Origin: Zizania palustris
Lineage: Eukaryota > Streptophyta > Magnoliopsida > Poales > Poaceae
NCBI GenBank assembly: GCA_019279435.1
Contig: JAAALK010000081.1
Coordinates: 59,139,318 to 59,203,317, forward strand
Direction of reading: 5' to 3'
DNA length: 64,000 nt
The position numbers and the translations under genes were made by a program. The stretch's first letter is position 1, and the number at the start of each line of letters is the position of its first letter. Under the pieces are notes generated by a model. That model was not told the DNA's origin. It made no database searches and worked only from the letters and a program-made list of their open reading frames with translations. Positions 10,312 through 20,013 of the stretch are shown one piece after another.

Positions 10312-13300
10312 CACCGCGGCAAGCGAGTGGTCCTGCCCATCTCTGGAGGGGGGACCCTCGGGAGCATGTCCAAGAGGCAGCGGCGCGAGTACGTCCGCGA
10401 GGTCGGGCACATTGGAACCTCGAGTTCCGCCGAAGGGATGCCAGAGTGGTCCCACGTGCCCATCTTGTTTACTGCCAGCGATGCCGCGGGGGTGAAGTTC
10501 CCCCATGCTGACCCCTTGGTCATTTCTGCTGATATAGCAAGAGTGGAGGTCCGAAGGATCCTAGTAGATGGCGGGAGCTCCGCAGACATACTCTTCATCC
10601 AGGCCTTCGATCAGATGTGCATACCTCGGAAGCATCTAATTCCGGCAGCCCGACCACTTCAAGGGTTCTCAGGACCGCCTCTCGATGCCCTCGGCCAGAT
10701 TGGCCTCGAGGTTGCCTTCGGAGAGGGACCTTTGGCCAGGGTAGAAGAGGTGATCTTCGACGTGGTCGACGCCCCATATGCTTACAACGCAATCTTCGGC
10801 CGAGGGATGCTGAACAAGTTCGGGGCTATAGCGCATCATAATTACCTTTGTCTCAAAATGCCCATGCAAGGTGGAGTGCTTACCATTTCAAGAGACCAAG
10901 CTGTAGCCCGGAGGACAGAGTATGGCCATGGGCAGCCGTTGGATCCCTGGCAAGTGCACAACATGGCGAAAAGCATCGAAGAAGTGCTGGAGGCCTCAAA
11001 CCCTTCGAAGGGGCCCTCTCTCAAGCCAAGCCCGGAGGGTGATGTTGAGACAAGAATAATTTCGAAAGATGGCAAAGAGTACCCAGCGCAGTTCGGCAAA
11101 GGGCTATCCCCGGAGATAGTTGCCTCGTTAGAAGAAGTCGTCAAGAAAAATCTAGACGTCTTTGCTTGGACTAACGAAGACATCACCGGGGTCGATCGAA
11201 GCATCATCGAGCATAGTCTGCTCATCAACCCGAAGGCCAGGACAGTGCGCCAGGGGCTCCACAAGCTGTCAGCAGAAAGAGCAAGCCTCGCTAAAGCCGA
11301 AGTAGAAAAATTATTAAGAGCTGGCATCATCAGGGAGGTGGCCCATATCGAGTGGTTGGCTAACCCTGTTTTTGTAAGGAAAAAGGACTCGAACAAGTGG
11401 CGCATGTGTATTGACTTTACTTCATTAAATAAAGCATTCCCACGAGACCCCTACCCGATGCCCCGAATAGATCAGCTGGTGGATTCCAAAGCCGGCTCCG
11501 AATTGCTAAGTTTCCTCGACGCTTATTCCGGGTATCATCAAGTATGGGTGAAACGCGAAGACGAAGCCAAGACAAGCTTTATAACTCCTTCTAGAGTATT
11601 CTGTTATGTAAGAATGCCTTTTGGTTTGCGGAATGCCGGAGCCACCTTTTCATGTTTAATAGCTAAGGCTCTAGGTCATCAGATAGGTTGTAATGTCGAG
11701 GCCTATATGGATGATATTGTAATAAAAAGTGCTCAAAAGCACCAGCATAGCCTAGACCTAGCTGAAACATTTGAGAGCATCCGAGCATGTGGAGTACTCC
11801 TCAACCCGGAAAAATGTATATTCGGGGCACAAGCAGGAAAGCTGCTAGGGTACTTAATTTCGAGCAGGGGAATCGAAGCTAGCCCAACACAGATAAGCGC
11901 ACTATAAAGGATGGCTCCACCAGAGAATTTGAAGCAAGTGCAGAAGCTAGCAGGAAGGCTCGCAGCACTTGGCAGGTTCCTGGCCAGGTCAGCAGAGCGG
12001 AGCCTCCCAATTTTCAAAGCATTAAAGGGGTCCGAAAGCTTTAGTTGGACACCGGAGTGTTAGAAGAGCTTCGATGATATAAAAGCATACCTCGGAAGAT
12101 TATCAACTTTGACCGTTCCCCTTCCAGAACAAACACTGCTCCTATATCTTGCAGCAACAGGTTCAGCAGTAAGTGCAGTATTGGTCCGGGAAGTTGAGCT
12201 TAAAGGAAAGCTGGTGCAGAACCCAGTTTATTTTGTGTCGGAGGCATTGTCCAGAGCTAAAGTCAGATACTCTGAGCTCGAGAAGTTTGCTTATGCCCTA
12301 GTAATGGCCTCGCGAAAGCTAAGGCATTATTTCTTGGCGCATAACCTGATCGTCCCTACATCGTATCCTCTTGGAGATATGATCTGAAACAAAGATTCTA
12401 CGGGCAGGATTGGAAAATGGGTGGTCGATCTAGCACCCTTCGGAATCTCCTTCATGGCAAGAACAGCTATTAAATCCCAAATCATAGCCGATTTCGTAGC
12501 AGAGTGGACTCCATCTACTATTTGGGCCCTGGAAGAACCCTCCGAAGGTTTATGGACAATATTTTCTGACGGAGCTTATCAAGCATACGGTGCCGGAGCA
12601 GGGGCCGTCATCATATCACCATCAGGGCAGAAGGCCATGTATTCTGCGAGGCTCAACTTCAGAACCACTAATAACATCGCCGAGTACGAAGGAATCCTGC
12701 TAGGCCTCCAAAAGGCTAAAGCGCTCGGAGCCGCAAGGATAGTGATTAAGACAGATTCCCAAGTCGTCGCAGGGCATGTTGATAAAAGCTTTCAAGCAAA
12801 GAATCCACATCTAGCACAATACCTTGAAGAAATCCGCAAGGCCGAAGCACAATTTGGAGGATTTACAGTTCGGAGTATCCCTCGTGCAGAGAATCAACTC
12901 GCAGATATTCTTGCAAAGGCTGTAGCAGGGGCGGTGGACCTTCCGGAGGGTGCTTTCTACGAAGAACTAGTGCAGCCAGCAGCTGTTCAGTTACCCTCTT
13001 CGGAAGTACTGTGCATTCTGATTACAGATTGGCGGGCTCCGATTATGAACATGTTGCAAAGTAGCATAGACCCTCTCGAAGGTCTAGAAGCCCGAAGGTT
13101 GCAAGCAAGAGCTCGAAATTACAAGCTTATCGACGGAGTATTATACAAAGCTGGAATGTGTTCACCTCTACTTCGATGCATCTCCCAGCCCGACGGTCAA
13201 GACATACTTCGAAACATCCACGAAGGCTTGTGCGGAAGTCATTTAGCCCCTCGTGCGCTAGCTGGCAAGACGCTTCGGCAAGGGTTTTATTGGCCCACTA

Positions 13301-14241
13301 TAGTAAGAGATGCGGAGGAACTGGTTCGAACATGCCAAGGCTGCCAATGGATGGGCAGACGAAGCCATCGCCCGCCAGCCCAGCTTCAAGTTATTGCCCC
13401 AGTATGGCCAATGGCTAGATGGGGCATGGACCTCATAGGCCCTTTCCCAATGGCAAAACGCGGCTTGAAGTTTGCGGTAGTAGCAATCGAGTATTTCTCA
13501 AAGTGGGTTGAAGCGGAGCCATTGACAGCTATCACCTCGAGGAATGTGCAAAAAATTTTCTGGCAGAACATTATATGCAGGTTCGGAGTACCAAGGGAGT
13601 TGACGGTAGATAATGGAACCCAGTTCGAAGCTGACACCTTCCAAGCATTTTGTGAAGGTCTGGGCATTAAGTTGTGCTTCGCTGCGGTGCACCATCCACA
13701 ATCCAACGGAGCCGTTGAGTGGGCCAACGGGAACATCCTCTCCGGGCTGAATCGCCGAATCGTTGGCTTGGCCAAGGGGCTGTGGGTCGAAGAGCTCCCT
13801 AAAATCTTGTGGTCCATTCGAACCACTCAAACCAGGTCCACAGGTTTCACCCCATTTAGATTACTATTCGGAGATGAGGCCATGACTCCGACGAAGCTCA
13901 GAGGTGGATCCCTTCGAGTAGTTCAACCTGGAGACGAAGGTGACATGGGCACTTCGCTGGATTTGTCAGAAGAAACAAGGCTTCGAGCTGTCGCCAATCT
14001 GACTAAGTACCAGGACCACACAAAGACATGGTAGGACCCGAAGATAAAGCTAAATGAGCTAAAACCTGGTCATCTAGTGTTGCGAAGTGTAATAGCTCCG
14101 GGGAAACTAGGAAGCAAATGGGAAGGACCATATGTTATCTTACGCTCAGGGCGCCCCAGATCGTTTAAATTAGCTAATTTAGAAGGGGAAGAGTTGAAGC
14201 ATGCATGGCATGCGGAGCACCTTAAGCGTTACTACGCTTAG
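10312..14241 (+). pseudogene. pol of Tat-R (protease to integrase), broken
   Basis: The frame is open from the junction through protease (LVDGGSSAD near 10565) and reverse transcriptase (MCIDFTSLNKAFPRDPYPMP, YMDD near 11706) to a TAA at 11905-11907. Further stops are TAG at 12061-12063, TGA at 12385-12387 and TAG at 14032-14034. Between them lie RNase H (from 12109), the archaeal-type RNase H (FSDGAYQAY near 12570), integrase zinc-binding (HEGLCGSH near 13220) and the DDE core (MDLIGPF, VDNGTQF; the usual ERANG after the catalytic Glu reads EWANG). The C-terminus HLKRYYA ends in TAG at 14239-14241. It keeps the RT/RNase H connection that the left copy lost. The apparent N-terminus at 10228 is read through the junction and is not a natural start. 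Confidence 0.9.
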
Positions 14242-14427
14242 GAACTCCTTGTAATCACTTGTAAAAAATTTCCTTTCTATGAAATAAAGAGAAGGGTCGA
14301 ATTTTGTTTGCTCTTTGAACATCCCTTACTCCTGATGGACGCATCGGGAGGACGGAGATGCTTGCAGAGTCAAGCATTTTTCCCAAGACCCAGGCAGCTG
14401 CCAGCGAACCATCGGTTCAGGGGCTCA
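14242..14427 (+). other. 3' untranslated region of Tat-R pol
   Basis: Mirror image of 5096-5284. It has AAATAAAG at about 14282, a plausible polyadenylation signal, and otherwise no coding content. Confidence 0.4.
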
Positions 14428-14838
14428 GCTTCCACCCTACGGATTCTAGGCTCCGGCTTGTTAGGATCCGTAGAAGAGTCTAAGGACTATAAAAAGAAAC
14501 AGATTTCCGGCCTCCAGGTACGAAGTATCTGTAAAAGAGCCAAAGGTGGCCACCCTACGGATTCCAGGCTCTAGCTTCTTAGGATCCGTAGAAGAGTCTA
14601 ATGACTATAAAAAGAAATAGATTTCCGGCCTCCGGGTACGAAGTATATGTAAAAGAGCCGAAGGTGGCCACCCTACGGATTCCAGGCTCCGGCTTGTTAG
14701 GATCTGTAGAAGAGTCTAAGGACTATAAAAAGAAACAGATTTCCGGCCTCCGGGTATGAAGTATCTATAAAAGAGCCGAAGGTGGCCATCCTACGGATTT
14801 CAGGCTTCGGCTTCATAAGATCCATACAAGAGTCTAAG
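14428..14838. repeat. 118-bp tandem repeat, right copy
   Basis: AGAGTCTAA recurs at 14475, 14593, 14711 and 14829, again 118 bp apart. It is the reverse complement of the array at 4689-5095, with the same unit and nearly the same copy number, so the array predates the inverted arrangement. Confidence 0.9.
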
Positions 14839-15027
14839 CACTTCAAAAATAATAGTAATAATAAAAAATAAAACTAATGCAAAACATATGGTTGTTTGGC
14901 ATACCATTGTGCCTGGCGAACCCTTCATCACAAGTAAAGGATCCACCACCCACAAGGAGGGGTAGGAGGATAGGAACCACGCAAGATACTTTCGAAGCAT
15001 TTTACATTAAGTCATCATACTTTTACA

Positions 15028-17728
15028 TTAAGAAAAGTTTTTGTCTAAGCCTAGGAAAAATCGAAGACCCCTTCGGCTACTCGATCCTTCGGAGCTCGAA
15101 GCCGTCACCTTGGTCCTCTTCGTTCGAACGCTTCTTCTCTTCTTAGAGGCTCGTAGTTTCTTTCGCTCTTCTTGAATCTCGGCCCACGTCAGGAGCCTTT
15201 CGGAGCTAGCCTCCGCAGGGTCTTCAGCTTGGTACTCCGAGTCGGACCAGTTCATATGTTCAGAAGACGAAGATGCCTTCTCCTTCTCTTCTTCTTTAAT
15301 ATAAGCTAAGACCTCTTGAGAAATTTCAAGGGTTATCTCCCCTCTGTCTCCGCGAGGAATAGAGAAGCGAGAGCGGTGGTAGGGCCTTAAGCTCTCGAGG
15401 CTTGCCCACTCTTTTCGAAGCTCATCGGTAATTTCCAGTGTTTCAAGGCCAGGACTCGAAGGGCACGACAAAACCTAAAAAGAGCAGAACACCCAAAACA
15501 GGCTTCTTGTTTATAGCTTTTCCATTAATAAAGAAGGCTTTACAGGACTTCGTGTACATAATAACCCTACAAAGCTAGACCTGCGGGTCGGAGGGTGGAG
15601 CAGGAATGACCGGAGCTGGCGAGGTAGGAAGTGGTGGCCTTGTCTGCGCCTGCTTCTGCCGGTGGGCCTCGTCAATCCAAGCCTTGGCCGCAGCCTTGTG
15701 GTCCATCTTCCAAGTTGGTCGGAAGGCTTCCCAGGCCAAGGCCACATCCGAAGATGGGTGCAGCAAGTCGTCGGAGGCGAAGCTTCTAGGGCTCGAACCC
15801 TCCACTGAGCCGAGGGGGATCTGATGTGACTCAAGTTGGCTAAGAACCCCGATGCCAGCGCACTGCCTGGAGATTTCTCCGTACCGAACACCGGAGTTCA
15901 TCATCAACGACGAAGCCACCTGGATCCTTCTCAGCTTCCGATCGAGGGGTTCGTGGATCGCACCAGAAGACGAGGGGCACATAGTACCGAAGTACTCCAA
16001 GGTACCCTGAAGGGATTCCAAGGTATGGTCCGCCATACTAGCGTTCCTCTTCTCCACTACTTCCAGCCCTGCAGCGGTTGCAGATACCTCAGCCACATTG
16101 AGTATTAAAGAGCTTTTCTGGGCCATGGCCTGGCTAAGAGCTCCTTGGAGCTCCACCAACTGAGCACTCGAAGCAGCCGCTTCTTGATGGAGCCTTTTGA
16201 CCTCCGCTCGAAGGACAACGCGCTCAGCTTCGACCTCTTGGGCTGAGGAGCGGAGCGCGTCGTTGTCTTGTCTCGTCATCTGAAGAGCTTCGTCGGCCGC
16301 TGCCCTAACCCTCCGTTCCACCAGAGTTTCCTCCTCCAACCTAATGGATCTCTCATTGGAGTTGTTAAGAATGGTCTGGAGGGTAGTAACCTTCCTTTTG
16401 AGTCGGTTAATCTCGACCTCATTGGAAGTCGCTGCCGCTCTAGCAAGGACAAATTGCTGCAAAAAGAACAAGTACCGAAGTATTTATGATCATTAATTCG
16501 AAGTGGCTATGGTGTTTTTTCATACCTGAAGGGCAGCCCTTTCGAGGGATGTGTTGAGAGTCGGAGCCACAGCCTCGCTCAAAACGGAGACAAAGTCCGA
16601 ATTGGCGATATCCTAGCTCTTCTCTGCCAGCTCCATCCTTTTTTGTTTTTCGGCCACCGAAGGGGCTCCGAGCACTCGTTCGGTGGCTCGAACTATGTCC
16701 TCCGGAGCCAACGCCAGAGGAGCCGCTAAAAGAAAAGGGCCTCGTGGGGCAGGATCGCCAGATCCTCTAGGACCTCGTACCCCTGGAGGATGTCAGCGAA
16801 GTCATCTCTCGAAGCACTCTCCTCCGCATTTCCTGTCGGAATCACGACTTCTGCCGTAACCACCCCGGGTGTGGGTGAGTTGGGAGTCTCGGAGCCCGAC
16901 TCCACGTGTACAACGACAGGCGCAGGAGGAACCGGCGGTTCTTCTGCTTCATCCCTAGCAGAAGTTCCAGGGGGGACATCCCCTAGGTCTTCATCATCAG
17001 CCAAGAGGTAGCTCTCGAAGGCCGTCGCTGTCTAAGCGTCGGAGTCCTCTAGCTCTTCGGAGGCTGAGCTCCGGGCATCCAGTGACGAAGCCGACGAAGT
17101 CGGAGCCAGCTGCCGAGGGGGCTTCACTGTTTTCTTCTTCTTGGATTGCTGCTTGTTGGCTTTCTTGGGCAGCTCAGCACCGACCTTCCGTTTTCGAGCG
17201 GCTGCTCCCGCCGAGGTGAAGTCAGGAAGAGGAGGGGGCTCCATCCCGAGAGCTCCCCACACTCTGTTTGAGCACTCCCAGCTTCCTACCAGCTCCAGCC
17301 TTTTTTGTTTTTTGGCCACCGAAGGGGCTCCGAGCACTCGTTCGGTGGCTCGAACTATGTCCTCCGGAGCCAACGCCAGAGGAGCCGCTGAAAGAAAAGG
17401 GTATGATATCGTAAATATAATTGTTTCCTTCATCTAATATAATGCTGCAGGAAATGAAGTCTTACCTAGGTTTCGGAGATCTCCCTCCGAGGCCTGTTGA
17501 AACACGATCGGCCAGTTAGCTCTGAGGGGAGGGATCCGAAGGGCGATAAACTCTTCAGCTAGATCGCGCATACTCATGCGGCGAGCCACCAAAGTGAGCA
17601 GTCCTAGCCTCGTCGAGAGCAGGCTAGGGTTCGAGGAGATCTCCGCCTCCTTCCGGAACCAAATCTCCTGAAGAGGACCTGCGAGGGGGGAGTCCTCTCC
17701 GACTTCGGCGTAAAACCACCGGAGTATC
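15028..17728 (-). pseudogene. Antisense additional gene of Tat-R (truncated, rearranged)
   Basis: Mirror of the left gene. Exon 1 is cut by Copia-1, leaving its last part (from ILRWFYAEVGEDSP; 17728-17466). Exon 2 runs from 17387 leftward with the same in-frame TAG after ELEDSDA as the left copy. The end of exon 2 and most of exon 3 are replaced: at 16628-16742 a second copy of the intron 1 end and exon 2 start (original at 17290-17402) is spliced in. The last 35 codons of exon 3 follow (to 16526), then exon 4 (16456 leftward, coiled coil) and exon 5 (to 15028). The exon 1 Trp that is TAG in the left copy is intact TGG here. Confidence 0.75.
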
Positions 17729-17845
17729 TGAGGAGCCATGCTGAATAGCGTGGGCCTCATGGCTCCAGATGTGATGAGTCATTGTCAACGATAGTCAAAG
17801 AGGACTGAAAAGAGAGAGAAGACCTGTTGCGTCTGGGCCACGTGT

Positions 17846-18042
17846 GACTCAGGTACACGGGCAGCGAGCGACTGTCGGGCAGAGGGGGCGCGAAGTCGGG
17901 CTGGCCCAATCCGGGTACATGGGCTAGGAGCAGCAGAGGATCCACTGGACTGTTGACCAGGATTGACTCAAGTACACGGGCGGTGAGCGATTGCCGGGCT
18001 GAGAGAGCTGTGGAGTCGGGCCGACCCAATCCGGGTACCTGG
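17846..18042 (+). repeat. Duplicated block in the Copia-1 U3
   Basis: Two imperfect copies of a segment running from GACTCAGGTACACGGGC to CCCAATCCGGGTAC start at 17846 and 17965, 119 bp apart. The same pair occurs in the 3' LTR (from about 42207). Duplicated U3 blocks are often transcriptional enhancers in retroelements; that role is inference here. Confidence 0.7.
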
Positions 18043-18270
18043 TGCAAAGTCGGTGGATGCTTTGTCAGTTTCGGCGCAAAACTGACGACCGCTGATCTTT
18101 GATCGGACCGTCCTGGAGTGAAGCCGTAGTCGCTACGAAAGCTCCGCTTCCGGACAAGTTATCTGTAAATAGGAGTTTTCTATTTTGTCCTTAGGCCCAC
18201 AGTTAGTCAGTCGAGTCTGTAAAAATATCCTAAGGGCAGTTTCTGCATTTTACCCATTTATTGGGCTGCC

Positions 18271-18278
18271 TATAAATA
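18271..18278 (+). promoter_or_regulatory. TATA box of the Copia-1 LTR promoter
   Basis: TATAAATA in GGGCTGCCTATAAATAGG, about 540 bp into the LTR. The reversed LTR fragment at 44461-44468 keeps the same box, and the 3' LTR reads into it at the edge of the N gap. Transcription of the element would start shortly downstream. Confidence 0.65.
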
Positions 18279-19950
18279 GGCCCCAATCCCTAGGGTTAGG
18301 GTTAACTCACTTTAATTAAAACCCAGAGTTCATCCCCTGTGTTACTATTCACACCTCCTGCCGCCGCCAGCGTTTTTGTTCTATTCGTTGCGCGGCGCCA
18401 CCTGAATCTTGAGTCCCCAGTTCTTTGATCCATCGCTGAGGTGATCAGAGCGTGATATTTCTGACATTCAGGTTTTATTCTTTGTTTTTCCCAGCCATCA
18501 GTTTTTTTTCGCAGGGTATTCATTGAATCGGTTCTTCGTTTTCCGTGTCTATTGCGATCATTTGTGTGCTATGGTGTAGGCTCCATTATTTTTGTGTTCT
18601 ATGTGCTGAGAGCATTTTATTGGGGCACCTTGTTGTTTGCACGGCTGTGTGTGATGAAGTATTTCTTGCATTAAAAATATTTATATATATAAACACTGAT
18701 GTGCTTGTCTCAAGGGATTTCTGAAGTACTGCAGTTCTGCAGTCTCTAGCTTCTCCCTGTTTTTTTTCTTTATTTCCCCTAGCACAGTTCTCTTACCTGC
18801 TGTTAGCCACTTTTCATCAACTAGCATAACTAGTTAGCCACAGTTTTTCAGCCGCAGGGATTGCTGTAAGCAACAGGCATGCATCACTGCAGCATATGGC
18901 AGGACAGTACTTGAGTGTCTACAACGTCTTGGCAGAAAAGCTAGAGCAGGCTATATTTCTAGGATTTGTTCATAGCTTTTGCAGCTGTCCAGTTTTGTTT
19001 TTTATTCCTGTGGCTTGGCACTTCATGCGAAACTAGGCTGCACAGCCTAGTCCGGATGTCATTCATAGATTTTTGATGTTTTCGCTGATCTTCGCCGGAG
19101 GCTTCGATCAGGGGTCGGAAAACAGTTTTCACTACTGCGTGTTGGTTCGAAGTCCTTTTCTTTTAATCTGTGCACAAGCCTAAAAGGACTGCTTCGAAGC
19201 TTTTTATTTTATGTGAAGGCTGTTGTGTAGCTTCAAACTCTAAACTCAGTCAGCATAGATTCGAAGCATAAGCTCCGTTTTTTTTCATGCGAAGTTTTTC
19301 TTGCGAAGGTACTCCGAATGCCCGTGTTCGAAGTATGCAATTCGGAGCCTGCAGATTTCTTTTGGCATAGTCTTTTCGAAGTCTGTTTTTTTAGAGAAGC
19401 ACATGTTGGTTCGAAGGTCTTTTAAATTACAGACTTCACTCATGCATTCTTCACTGTTGTTCTGCTTTACTCTAAGCTCTCCGAAGCCTCATTCTTAGCA
19501 CGGTTGTTCACTGTTCAAACGAAGCCTCACACGACTGCTCAGAACAGACTTCGTCACTGCATACCTCGAAGAAGGCTTCGTCATCTACTGACTTCGCACC
19601 ATACAGGCTTCAACAAGTTTCGAACAGGAGACAAATTTTGCGCAGTAACCCTTCATCTCTTTTTGTGTACACATAGATTAATTGATGTGATAATTTATCT
19701 CTGTGAACCTTGATCTGCCCTTGTTTTTTAACTCCTTGGTTAATATGCCTATTAGCACTGTATTGATGTTTCTTTGTCTAGGACACCTGTCGTTTCTAGG
19801 CTAGATACTTTTAGGCTTTGGCGATCTGTTTATGTTTTTGCTGCTAAGTCTTTTGAGGTGCGTTGGGTGTTGGGAGCAAGCCATTGATTCGAAAAGAATT
19901 TTTAGGCGCCCATTCACCCCCCCTCTGGTCGCTACTTTCGGTCCTACAAG

Positions 19951-19962
19951 TGGTATCAGAGC
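19951..19962 (+). other. Primer-binding site of Copia-1 (initiator Met tRNA type)
   Basis: TGGTATCAGAGC lies two bases after the LTR end. This 12-mer is the classic plant copia primer site complementary to the 3' end of initiator methionine tRNA. Identical sites occur at 45117 and 57774. Confidence 0.93.
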
Positions 19963-20013
19963 CTGGTTAGGGTTTTTCCATACCTTAACCGGTTCTAAAC
20001 CCCAGTAGTGATC

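Larger units (their letters stand above)
10312..17728 (-). repeat. Right arm of the inverted repeat
   Basis: This is the partner of 1430-9035. Homology starts at ACCGCGGCAAGCGAG and runs to the GTATC at 17724-17728, where the Copia-1 LTR begins. Both breakpoints lie inside coding sequence. The centre of the structure is therefore a head-to-head junction of two 5'-truncated elements and not a pair of complete insertions. Confidence 0.88.
10312..17728 (+). mobile_element. Tat-R: 5'-truncated Tat element, right arm
   Basis: The order on the plus strand is protease, RT, RNase H, second RNase H, integrase, tandem repeats, then the antisense gene on minus. The 5' LTR, leader and gag are missing. 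The 3' side is cut by the Copia-1 LTR at 17729; the continuation beyond Copia-1 is not found in the window and may fall in the N gap. It is the same family as Tat-L, in opposite orientation. Confidence 0.88.
17729..19948 (+). mobile_element. 5' LTR of Copia-1 (2220 bp)
   Basis: It begins TGAGGAGCCATGCTG, identical to the start of the 3' LTR at 42084, and ends TCCTACA just before the primer-binding site. Compared with the 3' LTR and with the reversed piece at 44461-44660, it has lost about 50 bp upstream of the TATA box (after CAGTTT, near 18240). No gene is present; short minus-strand open frames in the U3 are chance. Confidence 0.85.

Noticed and set aside
1..17728. The Tat pair as one element with long terminal inverted repeats (a DNA transposon)
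   Set aside because: Both arms encode RT, RNase H and integrase of a Ty3/gypsy element and both have LTR-element architecture. The inversion is a secondary arrangement.
19951..19962. TGGTATCAGAGC considered as part of a tRNA gene
   Set aside because: No cloverleaf around it. It is a primer-binding site complementary to initiator Met tRNA, next to an LTR end.
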